64,000 nucleotides of DNA from Sinisalibacter lacisalsi (lineage in GTDB: Bacteria; Pseudomonadota; Alphaproteobacteria; Rhodobacterales; Rhodobacteraceae): the NCBI RefSeq assembly GCF_014640115.1, contig NZ_BMGI01000003.1, positions 434,001 through 498,000 of the forward strand, given 5' to 3'. The notes below the pieces were generated by a model. The model searched no databases. It was not told where the DNA came from and worked only from the letters and a program-made list of their open reading frames with translations. Numbering within the stretch: the stretch's first letter is position 1; each line of letters begins with the position of its first letter. This document shows, one piece after another, positions 27,603-35,589 of the stretch. The position numbers and the translations under genes are program-made.

Positions 27603-27958
27603 GTCGTCGGCTCCCGGTGTGCGAGGTAATGGTCCACGGCGTCGGCCACGCGGCGGAAGCGGTCGCCGCCGAGTTTCGTGCCGCCGAACCAGCGGGTGAC
27701 GACAACCACGTGGCCTTCGAGCCCCGCGCCTTCGAGCTTGCGCAGGATCACCGCGCCGGCCCCGGCCTCGCCGTCGTCGCCCTTGGCCGGGCCGTCCGGC
27801 AACAGCGCGGCCCAGGAATTATGGGTCGCCTTGACGAAGGCCTTGCGGCGGGTCAAGTCCTTGAGAAAGGCGCGCACCGCCTTGCGGTCGGCCACCGGAC
27901 CGCCGGACACGGCATAGCGTGAGCCACGATCGGTGATGATCTTGTCGAAGACCTGCAT
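27599..27958 (-). CDS. IMPACT/YigZ family protein (UPF0029)
   Basis: A 119-residue protein matching the N-terminal YigZ/IMPACT domain: FVKATHNSWAALL, DDGEAGAGAVILRKLEG and VVVVTRWFGGTKLGGDRF are family hallmarks. It lacks the C-terminal domain found in full-length YigZ of about 200 residues, which is common for the short form. Function is uncertain; family members have been linked to translational control. The start at 27958 (MQVFDKIITDRG) follows GGGGAGGAAAG; upstream in-frame starts are not supported. Coupled to dgkA downstream. Confidence 0.88.
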   Translation of the reverse strand: MQVFDKIITDRGSRYAVSGGPVADRKAVRAFLKDLTRRKAFVKATHNSWAALLPDGPAKGDDGEAGAGAVILRKLEGAGLEGHVVVVTRWFGGTKLGGDRFRRVADAVDHYLAHREPTT

Positions 27959-28003
27959 CTTTCCTCCCCGCGGCATAATGCCTCCGGGGGCCGGGCTCGG
28001 CAA

Positions 28004-28264
28004 TCAGTAGCTGTCGCGCAGGTGTTCGAGCAGCGACTTGTTCATGCACAGTCCGGGAGCCTCGTCCGAGCCGGCGGCGTGCTCCTCCAGCCAGATCTCG
28101 CAGCCCGATGGGTCCGGGCATTGCATGCATTTCCTGACTGCGCGTTCAAGCTGGGCGCGGCTCAGCCGCGTTAGATCAACCTCGAGATCGAGATCGAGCC
28201 CGAGAACGTCGGCCATCCGGCCGAGCAGGTATTCGTGATAGGTGCGGTGCGCTGCGTCGCTCAT
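28004..28264 (-). CDS. DUF6455 family protein
   Basis: An 86-residue protein with MSDAAHRTYHEYLLGRMADV and a Cys-rich end: RKCMQCPDPSGCEIWLEEH and a later Cys in GLCMNKSL. The CxxC...C...C pattern could bind a metal or cluster; the family is largely confined to Rhodobacterales and has no known function. The start at 28264 is fixed by GGAGG 6 bases upstream; a longer frame to 28324 runs through the FNR box and is rejected. A perfect FnrL-type box is centred 53 bases upstream, so expression probably responds to oxygen. Confidence 0.82.
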   Translation of the reverse strand: MSDAAHRTYHEYLLGRMADVLGLDLDLEVDLTRLSRAQLERAVRKCMQCPDPSGCEIWLEEHAAGSDEAPGLCMNKSLLEHLRDSY

Positions 28265-28310
28265 GTATGCCTCCGGGGCGGGAGCAAAGCCGTCTGGTGC
28301 GCGCGATTCC

Positions 28311-28324
28311 TTGATCGAGATCAA
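28311..28324. promoter_or_regulatory. FnrL (FNR/Anr) binding site
   Basis: TTGATCGAGATCAA matches the TTGAT-N4-ATCAA consensus in all ten fixed positions. It lies between the divergent DUF6455 gene (start 28264) and the 81-residue protein gene (start 28381), at distances that suit class II activation of either one (centre 53 and 64 bases from the start codons). Confidence 0.8.
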
Positions 28325-28380
28325 ATTGGCGGGGTGAATTCGTGGTTCCCGGCGGAAGCTTGCCGGCGTAGGCTGCCCCC

Positions 28381-28626
28381 ATGTTCACCATCGAGCACGA
28401 ATTCGATTCTACCGTGATCACCCTCGTCGACGAGGGCAGGCCGCACCTTGGCGAAGACGTGATCATCAATGCCTTCGACGATTGCGTGACGCTCGAACAG
28501 CACGAGCCGACCACCGACCGGGTGATGCGCGTGACCCTCTCGATGAGCCAGCTGCGCGATCTTGCCGCCGCGCTCGATCTGCCGGAAGGGGTCTACAAAC
28601 TGGTGCGCGACAACGGGGCAGACTGA
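28381..28626 (+). CDS. Small conserved-looking protein, function unknown
   Basis: An 81-residue acidic protein (MFTIEHEFDSTVITLVDEGR) with a predicted beta-rich N-terminal half and a C-terminal helix (SMSQLRDLAAALDLPEG). No membrane segment, no Cys pair, no recognised family. It reads as a complete gene with normal codon use, and the upstream region has an FNR box, so it may be expressed at low oxygen. No clear Shine-Dalgarno sequence is seen (gtaggctgcccccATG), leaving the start somewhat uncertain. Confidence 0.7.
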   Translation: MFTIEHEFDSTVITLVDEGRPHLGEDVIINAFDDCVTLEQHEPTTDRVMRVTLSMSQLRDLAAALDLPEGVYKLVRDNGAD

Positions 28627-28785
28627 GGCGCGATCCCGCACCCTTGCCGCGACCGCAGGTTTGCGCGCGACCGGTCTGATCCGTGAGCGACCGCCGGGCG
28701 TAAAGCACCCGGAAGGATTGCAGATGTCGGCCGTGACCGCTTCACCACAAGGCGATAGGGCCAGAGGGCCGCTCCGTGGCGCGCC

Positions 28786-30039
28786 GTGGGTGTCCTCTTG
28801 GTAAAACGAGCCTCCCGCGAGGGCGTGCCGGCCTACGCCGTCTTTGCCGGCGTGCTCGCGGCGGCGGGGCTGCCGATCTACATTCACGCGCCCAAGTTCT
28901 ACGTCGACGAATATGGCGTCGGGCTGGGTGCGCTCGGCGCGGTGCTCTTCGCGCTGCGGTTTCTCGACGTCGTGCAAGACCCGGCCCTGGGCTGGCTCTC
29001 GGGCCGCCTTGGCCGCTGGCGCTGGGCCGGTGTTGCCTTCGCCGCGCTGGTGATGGCGGGCGCGATGATCGGGCTTTTCGCCGTTGCGCCACGCACCGCG
29101 CCGCTCATCTGGTTCGCGGCGATGCTGGCGCTCCTGTTCTCGGCCTTCAGCTTTCTCAACATCACCTTCTACGGCGTCGGCGTTGAAAAGGTCGCCCGCG
29201 CGCATCGGGTCAGCCACGTCCGGCTGGCCGCATGGCGCGAGACCGGCGCGCTCCTCGGGGTCTGCCTCGCGGCGATCGCGCCGACGCTGCTGGCCGGGCT
29301 CAGCGCCACGCCGTTCGCGGTTTTCGCGCTCGGATTCGCGGTGGCGACACTCATCGCGGCGGTGCTGATGCGGCGCGAATGGGTTGCCAGCCGCCCCCCG
29401 GCAGGGTTCGAGGTGCTGGCGATCCTGCAGGACCGCGCGGCGCGGCGCCTGCTGCTGATCGCCTTCGTGAACGCGGCACCGGTCGCCGTGACCTCGACGC
29501 TGTTCCTGTTCTTCGTCGAATACCGGCTGGAAGCGCCCGGCTACGAGGGGCCGCTGCTGGTGCTGTTCTTCCTTGCCGCCGCGGTCAGCGCCCCGGGCTG
29601 GGGCATGGCCGCGGGGCGCTACGGCGCGCGCCGGGTGCTGATCGCGGGCATGGTGCTCTCGATCCTCGCCTTCGGTTTCGCCGCGACCCTCGGCGCCGGT
29701 CACCTGGTGGCCTTCATGCTCGTCAGCGCCGCCTCCGGCGCCGCGCTCGGGGCCGATATGACGCTGCTGCCCGCGCTGTTCGCCCGCCGGGTCGAGGGGC
29801 TTGCGCACGATCCGGCGCAGGCGTTCGGGCTGTGGAGCTTCGTGTCGAAACTCACGCTGGCGGTGGCGGCGGTCACGGTGCTGCCGCTGCTCGACATGGC
29901 CGGGCTGGTTGCCGGCGAAGCCGCGCCGCAAAGCGCCTTGACGACGCTGACGCTGCTTTACGCGGTCCTGCCCTGCGTGCTGAAACTGGTCGCCGTTGCG
30001 CTGCTGGTGACCAGCGAGGAGACGGCGCAAGCGGCCTGA
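28786..30039 (+). CDS. MFS transporter (GPH/MelB-like)
   Basis: A protein of about 417 residues with 12 hydrophobic segments. The N-terminal IYIHAPKFYVDEYGVGLGALG, RFLDVVQDPALGWLSGRL and FLNITFYGVGVEK segments resemble the glycoside-pentoside-hexuronide cation symporter (MelB) branch of the major facilitator superfamily, where the DxxxDP-like loop after helix 2 is typical. The substrate cannot be predicted. The assigned GTG start (28786) lacks a good ribosome-binding site; an in-frame TTG at 28798 is an alternative, and the first residues before the first helix are not conserved enough to decide. It converges on the DUF167 gene. Confidence 0.85.
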   Translation: MGVLLVKRASREGVPAYAVFAGVLAAAGLPIYIHAPKFYVDEYGVGLGALGAVLFALRFLDVVQDPALGWLSGRLGRWRWAGVAFAALVMAGAMIGLFAVAPRTAPLIWFAAMLALLFSAFSFLNITFYGVGVEKVARAHRVSHVRLAAWRETGALLGVCLAAIAPTLLAGLSATPFAVFALGFAVATLIAAVLMRREWVASRPPAGFEVLAILQDRAARRLLLIAFVNAAPVAVTSTLFLFFVEYRLEAPGYEGPLLVLFFLAAAVSAPGWGMAAGRYGARRVLIAGMVLSILAFGFAATLGAGHLVAFMLVSAASGAALGADMTLLPALFARRVEGLAHDPAQAFGLWSFVSKLTLAVAAVTVLPLLDMAGLVAGEAAPQSALTTLTLLYAVLPCVLKLVAVALLVTSEETAQAA

Positions 30040-30057
30040 AGCCCGGCGGCCGGCGCT

Positions 30058-30312
30058 TCAATCGAGCCGGAAGGTTTTGTCGCGCGAGGTGGCGCCGCGC
30101 GTCAGCGTCAGGCTTGATTTCGGCACCCCGAGGGCATGGGCGAGGAGCTTGACGACGGCGGCGTTGGCCTTGCCGTCTTCCGGCACGGTGGTGACCGACA
30201 CTTTCAGGCCGGTTTCGCCCTCGGTCACCGCGTTGCGCGCGGCCCTGGGCGTGACGCGAACGGCGATCTCCGCGCCGGGAATGACGAGGTGGGCGAGGGC
30301 GGCCTTTTTCAT
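30058..30312 (-). CDS. DUF167 (YggU) family protein
   Basis: An 84-residue protein with the full DUF167 pattern: VRVTPRAARNAV, EDGKANAAVVKLLAHALGVP and LTRGATSRDKTFRL. Small basic alpha/beta protein, widespread in bacteria and archaea, of unknown function. Monocistronic on the minus strand, divergent from the deacetylase-like gene with 59 bases between starts. Confidence 0.92.
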   Translation of the reverse strand: MKKAALAHLVIPGAEIAVRVTPRAARNAVTEGETGLKVSVTTVPEDGKANAAVVKLLAHALGVPKSSLTLTRGATSRDKTFRLD

Positions 30313-30371
30313 GGCCCGAGTTTCGCCGGAGGGTCTTGCGGAAGCAAGAGGAGGCGGGCACTGTGCCGCCC

Positions 30372-31487
30372 ATGCGCAAGACCGGATTTTTCTTCGATGA
30401 GCGGTGCTTCTGGCACGGGGGTGGGCACTTCGCGGGGATGTTGCCCGTGGGCGGGTTGGTGCAGCCGCAAGTGGGCGGCGGACTGCCGGAAAGCCCCGAG
30501 ACCAAGCGGCGGTTGAAGAACCTCGTGGAGGTGACGGGCCTGATGCGCGATCTCGACGCGCGCGGCGCCGATCCGGCCAGCCGGGATGATCTCGAACGGG
30601 TGCACCCGGCGGCCTACCTCGATGCCTTCAAGGCCGCCTCCGACGCGGGCGGCGGCGAGATCGGCCAGCGCGCTCCCTTCGGTCCCGGCGGCTACGAGGT
30701 CGCCGCGCTCTCGGCCGGGCTGGCGAAGGCCGCGCTGTTCGCCGTGCTCGAGGGTGGGCTCGACAATGCCTATGCGCTCTCGCGCCCGCCGGGCCACCAC
30801 GCCTTGCCGGACATGCCGAACGGCTTCTGCCTGATCAACAACATCGGCGTGGCGGTGCGCGCGGCGCAGGCGGCGGGGCTCGCCCGCCGTGTGGCCGTGC
30901 TCGATTGGGACGTGCACCACGGCAACGGCACCGAGGCGGTGTTCTACGATGACCCCGACGTGCTCACGATCTCGATCCACCAGGAGCGCAACTACCCGCT
31001 CGACACCGGCGAGATCGAGGCGCGCGGCGAAGGCGCCGGGCTTGGTGCGAACATCAACATTCCGCTGCCTCCGGGGGCCGGCCACGCGACCTATATCGAG
31101 GCGATGGAGCGGCTGGTTCTGCCCGCGCTCGAGGCGCATGGGCCGGAGGCGATCGTGATCGCCAGCGGCTACGATGCCGCCGCCGCCGATCCGCTCGGCC
31201 ACATGCTCGCCCATGCCGCCACCTTCCGCGAGATGACGCGGATGGTGATGGATGTGGCCGACAGGCTCTGCGCTGGCCGGGTGGTGGCGGTGCACGAGGG
31301 CGGCTACGCCGACTGGTACGTGCCGTTCTGCGGCCACGCGGTGATCGAAGAGCTTTCGCGCAGCGACAGGACGGCGCCCGATCCGATGGCGGCGACCTAT
31401 GCCATCCGCCAGCCCAACGCGCGGATGCAGGCGGTGTTTTCCGATCTCATCGGCGAATACGCAGCCTATTTCGCCCGGCCTGCTTGA
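30372..31487 (+). CDS. Class II histone-deacetylase-like amidohydrolase
   Basis: A 371-residue zinc-dependent deacetylase of the bacterial class II HDAC/acetylpolyamine amidohydrolase group. Active-site segments are visible: RPPGHHALPDMPNGFCLINN with the tandem His general base, DWDVHHGNGTEAVFYDD with the metal-binding Asp and His, and IVIASGYDAAAADPLGHM with the second metal Asp region. The N-terminal FDERCFWHGGGHFAG is typical of the class II bacterial branch. It removes acetyl or acyl groups from lysine- or polyamine-type amines; the substrate is not known. An ATG at 30372 is chosen; an upstream in-frame start at 30336 overlaps the promoter region. Confidence 0.9.
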   Translation: MRKTGFFFDERCFWHGGGHFAGMLPVGGLVQPQVGGGLPESPETKRRLKNLVEVTGLMRDLDARGADPASRDDLERVHPAAYLDAFKAASDAGGGEIGQRAPFGPGGYEVAALSAGLAKAALFAVLEGGLDNAYALSRPPGHHALPDMPNGFCLINNIGVAVRAAQAAGLARRVAVLDWDVHHGNGTEAVFYDDPDVLTISIHQERNYPLDTGEIEARGEGAGLGANINIPLPPGAGHATYIEAMERLVLPALEAHGPEAIVIASGYDAAAADPLGHMLAHAATFREMTRMVMDVADRLCAGRVVAVHEGGYADWYVPFCGHAVIEELSRSDRTAPDPMAATYAIRQPNARMQAVFSDLIGEYAAYFARPA

Positions 31488-31536
31488 CCTCATCGGCGCT
31501 TGCCCCGACATGGAAGGCGACGCACAGGAGGGACGG

Positions 31537-32115
31537 ATGCCCGAGAAGAACCAGGCCGCGCTCGATTTTCTGCTCACCCGCCGCTCGCGCCCGGCCAAGA
31601 CCTTGACCACGCCGGTGCCCGACCGGGCGGGCCTGATGCCGATCCTCACCGCCGCCGCACGCAGCCCCGACCATGGCAAGCTCGAACCCTGGCGCTTCGT
31701 GGTGTTCACGCGCCCGGCGCTGGAGCGGCTTGGCAGGCTGGCCGTGGAGCGCGGCGCCGCGCTGGGCATGGACCCCGACAAGATCGAGAAGGCGCGCTGC
31801 CAGTTCGCCGATTCGCACCTCGCGGTGGCGGTGGTGTTCTCGCCGGTGGAGTCGGAGAAGGTGCCACATGTCGAGCAGCTCTATTCCGCCGGGGCGGTTT
31901 GCCTTGCGCTGCTGAACGCGGCGCTGGCCTCGGGCTGGGGTGCGAACTGGCTCTCGGGCTGGGCCAGCCACGATACCGATTTCGTCTGCCAGGGCCTCGG
32001 GCTCGAGGCCCACGAAAGCGTGGCGGGGTTCATCCATATCGGCACCGAGCGCGCCGTGCCGCCGGAGCGCCCGCGCCCCGATCTCGACGCCAAGACGACA
32101 TGGCTGGAGGCATGA
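31537..32115 (+). CDS. Nitroreductase family protein (YdjA-like)
   Basis: A 192-residue FMN-dependent flavoprotein of the small YdjA branch: LDFLLTRRSRPAKTL, ILTAAARSPDHGKLEPWRFV, and the C-terminal GWGANWLSGWASHDTDF and VAGFIHIGTERAVPPERPRP are characteristic. It reduces nitro compounds or quinones with NAD(P)H in vitro; the physiological substrate is unknown. The start at 31537 follows CAGGAGGGACGG; a start at 31510 lies upstream of that site. Its stop overlaps the next start (ATGA), forming a two-gene operon with the EI24 gene. Confidence 0.9.
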   Translation: MPEKNQAALDFLLTRRSRPAKTLTTPVPDRAGLMPILTAAARSPDHGKLEPWRFVVFTRPALERLGRLAVERGAALGMDPDKIEKARCQFADSHLAVAVVFSPVESEKVPHVEQLYSAGAVCLALLNAALASGWGANWLSGWASHDTDFVCQGLGLEAHESVAGFIHIGTERAVPPERPRPDLDAKTTWLEA

Positions 32116-32801
32116 TGTTTTCGGATTTCTTCAAGGCCCTCGGCCAGTTGCCCGACCCGCGCTTCCGCCGGGTTCTGCTGCTCGGCCTCGGCCTCACCAT
32201 CGCGCTGCTCGCCGGGGCGACGGTGCTCTTCGCCTGGCTGGTGGGACTGTTCGTGCCCGACAGCGTTGCGCTGCCCTGGATCGGCGAGATCGGCTGGCTC
32301 GACAGCGTGGCAAGCTGGGCCACGGTGCTCCTGATGCTGGTGCTCTCGGTGGTGCTGATGGTGCCGGTGGCGGCGGCCTTCACCGGGATTTTCCTCGATG
32401 ACGTGGCCGAGGCGGTGGAAGACCGGCACTATCCGGGGCTTGAACCCGTCGGCCATATCCCGGTGCTGGAAACCTTGCGCGACTCGACCGCGCTGATTGC
32501 GGTGACCGTGGCGGTCAACCTCGTGGCGCTGATCCTGCTGCTGTTCGTCGGGCCGCTCGCGCCGGTGCTGTTCTGGGCGGTGAACGGCTACCTGCTGGGG
32601 CGGGAATTCTTCCAGATGGCGGCGTTGCGGCGCGAGGGCCGTGAAGGCGCGAACCGGTTGCGCCGCCGCCACGCGGGCCAGATCTGGTTTGCCGGGACGC
32701 TGATGGCCGTGCCGCTCTCGGTGCCGCTCGTGAACCTCTTCATTCCCGTGCTTGGCGCGGCCACGTTCACGCACATGTATCACCGCCTCGCCGGGCGGTG
32801 A
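32112..32801 (+). CDS. EI24/CysZ-like membrane protein
   Basis: A 229-residue protein with four to six hydrophobic segments, including a family-typical GYLLGREFFQMAALRR and the C-terminal PLVNLFIPVLGAATFTHMYHR. Members include CysZ, a sulfate uptake protein, but the broader family is not uniformly sulfate-specific, and no cys genes are nearby. Two adjacent ATGs exist (32112 and 32115); the first overlaps the nitroreductase stop by 4 bases. A GC hairpin and a conserved 3' repeat follow the stop. Confidence 0.87.
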   Translation: MMFSDFFKALGQLPDPRFRRVLLLGLGLTIALLAGATVLFAWLVGLFVPDSVALPWIGEIGWLDSVASWATVLLMLVLSVVLMVPVAAAFTGIFLDDVAEAVEDRHYPGLEPVGHIPVLETLRDSTALIAVTVAVNLVALILLLFVGPLAPVLFWAVNGYLLGREFFQMAALRREGREGANRLRRRHAGQIWFAGTLMAVPLSVPLVNLFIPVLGAATFTHMYHRLAGR

Positions 32802-32809
32802 GGGCGGGA

Positions 32810-32858
32810 GCGGGGGCCAGCCCCCGCACCCCCGAGGTATTTCTGGACCCAAGAAGCA
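32810..32858 (+). repeat. 3'-end hairpin plus GAGGTATTT repeat (copy 1)
   Basis: A GCGGGGG-CCAG-CCCCCGC hairpin just after the EI24 stop, followed by ACCCCCGAGGTATTTCTGG. The same arrangement occurs after argF and between gcrA and rimO. It probably acts as a terminator for the upstream gene and sits between convergent genes here. Confidence 0.75.
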
Positions 32859-32870
32859 GGCGCGGTGCGC

Positions 32871-33152
32871 CTAGTTGGGGACGCGCTCGCCGAGCACGCC
32901 CATCCAGTCGAGGCTTTCCACGCTGATCAGCCCGGTGATGATGATGGCAATGACGATGCCCCAGATCGGGATCGTCCAGAGCGTGACGATCCCGATGGTG
33001 CGGCGCAGGCGGAAATTGGCAGGCGCGCCTTCCGGCGTGCCGGGCACCACGTCGCCGGCGTCAGCCTGGCTGCGAGCGCGGATCGGCAGCACGACGAACA
33101 TCGTCATGAACCAGATCACCACGAAGAGAACGGCGGCGCCGGTAATGGACAT
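32871..33152 (-). CDS. DUF1467 family membrane protein
   Basis: A 93-residue protein with two transmembrane helices (about 5-24 and 54-75) joined by a polar loop. The N-terminal MSITGAAVLFVVIWFMTMFV and the loop start LPIRARSQADAGDVVPGTPE are characteristic of DUF1467, a family typical of alphaproteobacteria and usually found beside methylmalonyl-CoA epimerase. Function unknown. The start overlaps the epimerase stop by one base. Confidence 0.92.
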   Translation of the reverse strand: MSITGAAVLFVVIWFMTMFVVLPIRARSQADAGDVVPGTPEGAPANFRLRRTIGIVTLWTIPIWGIVIAIIITGLISVESLDWMGVLGERVPN

Positions 33153-33556
33153 CAGACCTGCTCCAGTTCGATCAGCGTGCCGTTGAAATCCTTCGGGTGC
33201 AGGAACAGCACGGGCTTGCCATGGGCGCCGATTTTCGGCTCGCCGGTGCCCAGCACGCGCGCGCCCTGATCCTTCAGCCGGTCGCGGGCGGCGAGGATAT
33301 CGTCGACCTCGAAGCAGACGTGGTGGATGCCGCCCGAGGGGTTCTTTTCAAGGAAGCCGGCGATCGGGGAATTCTCACCCAGCGGGTAGAGCAGCTCGAT
33401 CTTGGTGTTGGGCAGGGTGATGAACACCACGGTGACGCCGTGATCGGGCTCGTCCTGCGGCGCACCGACATCGGCGCCAAGCGTGTCGCGGTATTGCGCG
33501 GCGGCGGCTTCGAGATCCGGCACCGCGATGGCAACGTGGTTCAGGCGTCCGATCAT
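33152..33556 (-). CDS. mce: Methylmalonyl-CoA epimerase
   Basis: A 134-residue glyoxalase-fold enzyme that interconverts the R and S forms of methylmalonyl-CoA in propionate metabolism. The metal-binding positions are visible as His7 in RLNHVAIAVPD, the GIHHVCFEVDD strand and the C-terminal Glu in GTLIELEQV. The PKIGAHGKPVLFLHPKDFNG segment is family-specific. It overlaps the DUF1467 gene downstream, the common alphaproteobacterial pairing. The methylmalonyl-CoA mutase is not in the window. Confidence 0.94.
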   Translation of the reverse strand: MIGRLNHVAIAVPDLEAAAAQYRDTLGADVGAPQDEPDHGVTVVFITLPNTKIELLYPLGENSPIAGFLEKNPSGGIHHVCFEVDDILAARDRLKDQGARVLGTGEPKIGAHGKPVLFLHPKDFNGTLIELEQV

Positions 33557-33695
33557 CTGCGTCTCCTCCAGGCTCCCCGGCGCTTATGCAACGGGTGCAG
33601 CGCGCACGCAAGTCTGGCCGGCTCTGGCCTGCGGGGATGTTAACCGGGTGTTAGCCAGTTCTGTGCTTGGCTCGGGAGTGGAAGGGAGACATCGC

Positions 33696-34412
33696 ATGAG
33701 CGACGACAGCAAAGGTTACCCGGGCCAGCCGCTGCCCACACCCGAACGGCCGCTTCAGGGAATGACGGTTCTCGTTGTCGAGGACAGCCGCTTTGCCTCG
33801 GAGGCGATCCGGCTTCTGTGCCTGCATTCCGGCGCGCGGGTGCGCCGGGCCGATTGCCTTGCGGCGGCGCACCGGCACTTGGCGGTGTATCGCCCCGGCG
33901 CCGTGATCGTCGACATGGGGTTACCCGACGGGTCGGGTGCCGATCTCATCGCCGCGCTGCACGCGGCGCGGCCTCGGCTGCCGGTGCTGATCGGGATGAG
34001 CGGCGATCCGGGCGCGGAGGCGGCGGCGCTGCAGGCGGGGGCGGACGGGTTTCTCGCCAAGCCGGTCGAGAGCGTGGCCCTGTTCCAACAGGCGATTCTG
34101 CAGCACAGCCCCGAGCGGTTGGCGCCGCTCGGCCTGCGCATGGTGACGGCGGAGCGGGTGGTGCCCGACCCGGTGGCGCTGGCCGACGATCTGGCGCATG
34201 TTGCCGAGATAATGCGCCGCGACGACAACGCCGCGCTCGATTATGCCGCGCAGTTCCTTGGCGGGGTGGCGCGCAGTGCGCATGACGCCGGGCTGGAAGC
34301 TGCGGTCGACAGGCTGCGCGAGGCGCGCCGGGCGGGGCGCAGCGCGCACGGCGACGTGGTGCGGCTGGCGGGGATCATCGAAGCGCGCCTGGCCGCGGCG
34401 CGCGTGGTCTAG
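33696..34412 (+). CDS. Single-receiver response regulator with an uncharacterised C-terminal region
   Basis: A 238-residue protein with a CheY-like receiver at about residues 22-138: VLVVEDSRFASEAIRLL (acidic pocket), the phospho-accepting Asp in GAVIVDMGLPDGSGADL and Lys in GFLAKPVES. The C-terminal 100 residues are helical (HVAEIMRRDDNAALDYAAQF, then VARSAHDAGLEAAVDRLREA) with no DNA-binding motif; the layout is reminiscent of a histidine-phosphotransfer bundle, but I cannot confirm a phospho-His. The start at 33696 follows AAGGGAGAC; a longer frame upstream is not conserved. No partner kinase is adjacent. Confidence 0.85.
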   Translation: MSDDSKGYPGQPLPTPERPLQGMTVLVVEDSRFASEAIRLLCLHSGARVRRADCLAAAHRHLAVYRPGAVIVDMGLPDGSGADLIAALHAARPRLPVLIGMSGDPGAEAAALQAGADGFLAKPVESVALFQQAILQHSPERLAPLGLRMVTAERVVPDPVALADDLAHVAEIMRRDDNAALDYAAQFLGGVARSAHDAGLEAAVDRLREARRAGRSAHGDVVRLAGIIEARLAAARVV

Positions 34413-34425
34413 GCAAGACCGGGCG

Positions 34426-35145
34426 TCAGCCGCGCAGCGCGGGATCGTCGGCCACGCGCACCAGCCGGGTGAGATCGCCCAACCGCTCGCGCTGCCGTCC
34501 TGCGGCATCGAAATTCGCCGGCGCGAGCCAGGCGAGAAAGGCCTCCTTGAGTGCCGGCCACTCGGTGTCGATCGCGGCGAACCAGGCGGTGTCGCGGTTG
34601 CGGCCCTTGACCACGGCGGCCTGGCGGAAGGTGCCCTCGTAGCTCAGCCCGAGCCGCTCGGCGGCGCGGCGCGAGGCGAGGTTGCGGGCATCGCATTTCC
34701 ACTCCAGGCGCCGGTATCCGGCGTCGAAGGCCCATTGCATCATCAGGAAGAGCGCCTCGGTCGCCGCCCGGGTACGGGCGAGCGCGGGCGACAGGTTGAT
34801 GTGGCCGATCTCGATCGAACCGGCCTCGGGCTGGATGCGCAGATAGCTTGCCACGCCCTCCCATTGCCCGGTGTCGCGGTTGAGGATTGCGAAGAACAAC
34901 GGATCGTCGCCCGCCGTGGCATCGCGCATCCAGCGGTGATAGGCGGCGGCGGAAGCGAAAGGGCCGTAGGGCAGGAAATCCCAGATCGCGTCGGAGGTGC
35001 TGTTGGCCTTGAACAACTGCGCCGCATGGGCATCGGGCGACAGCGGCTCCAACCGGGCATAGCGGCCGTCGAGCGGGAGCCGCCCGGGCCGGGCCGGCGG
35101 CCGCCAGCCCTCCACCTTCGCCCCGATATCGCGCGTCTCGCGCAT
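34426..35145 (-). CDS. GNAT family N-acetyltransferase (RimJ/RimL-like)
   Basis: A 239-residue acetyltransferase with RLPLDGRYARLEPLSPDAHA at the start of the domain, YLRIQPEAGSIEIGHINLSP, and the acetyl-CoA-binding stretch LARTRAATEALFLMM followed by WKCDARNLASRRAAERLGL. This is the RimJ-like subgroup that modifies N-terminal amines or small molecules. Substrate unknown. It converges with the response regulator gene, with 13 bases between them. Confidence 0.9.
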   Translation of the reverse strand: MRETRDIGAKVEGWRPPARPGRLPLDGRYARLEPLSPDAHAAQLFKANSTSDAIWDFLPYGPFASAAAYHRWMRDATAGDDPLFFAILNRDTGQWEGVASYLRIQPEAGSIEIGHINLSPALARTRAATEALFLMMQWAFDAGYRRLEWKCDARNLASRRAAERLGLSYEGTFRQAAVVKGRNRDTAWFAAIDTEWPALKEAFLAWLAPANFDAAGRQRERLGDLTRLVRVADDPALRG

Positions 35146-35335
35146 GCCTCGTCACTCCCGTCGCGGTCACCTGAGGCTGTTTTTTCGGGTTTCGCTGCCT
35201 TTGTAAATCCCTCCAAGCGAACCGATTATGGCCCGAGCCTTCCGCATTCCCGCCCGATTTCGGGGCAAGGCTGGCGTCATGCGAGCGTTCGCGGATACGA
35301 GTGATCTTGGCCCTGGCGGCCAGTGGGGAGTAACG

Positions 35336-35524
35336 ATGGAAAAGGTTCTGGGCCGTTTCGCGGGGAGCGAAGACGGGAATGCGGTGATTGACTGGGTCGT
35401 GTTGATGTCGGGGATGGTGCTTCTGGCGATCTCGGCGGTCATTACCATCACCGCCAATATCGACGATATCAACGACACCACGATGGAACGGGTGGAATCC
35501 TTGGAGGATTTCTCGCCGAGGTGA
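35336..35524 (+). CDS. Flp-pilin-like small membrane protein
   Basis: A 62-residue protein with a short charged N-terminus (MEKVLGRFAGSEDGNAVIDW) leading into one hydrophobic helix, the organisation of Flp-type pilins, whose Glu at position five after the processing site would here be replaced by Asp in the VIDW turn. A GGGAG site precedes ATG 35336. No tad or flp assembly genes are in the window, so it is an orphan and could equally be a regulatory or secreted peptide. It is followed by two hairpins. Confidence 0.55.
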   Translation: MEKVLGRFAGSEDGNAVIDWVVLMSGMVLLAISAVITITANIDDINDTTMERVESLEDFSPR

Positions 35525-35527
35525 TCC

Positions 35528-35582
35528 GGTTCATCTGATGAACCGTTCCGACGGCGGCGCGCTTGGCAGAGCGCGCCGCCGT
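35528..35582. terminator. Double hairpin, likely bidirectional terminator
   Basis: A 7-base hairpin (GGTTCAT-CTG-ATGAACC) is followed by a perfect 13-base stem (ACGGCGGCGCGCT with loop TGGCAG). It separates the Flp-like gene (+) from aspS (-) and probably ends both transcripts. Confidence 0.75.
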
Positions 35583-35589
35583 TACTCGT

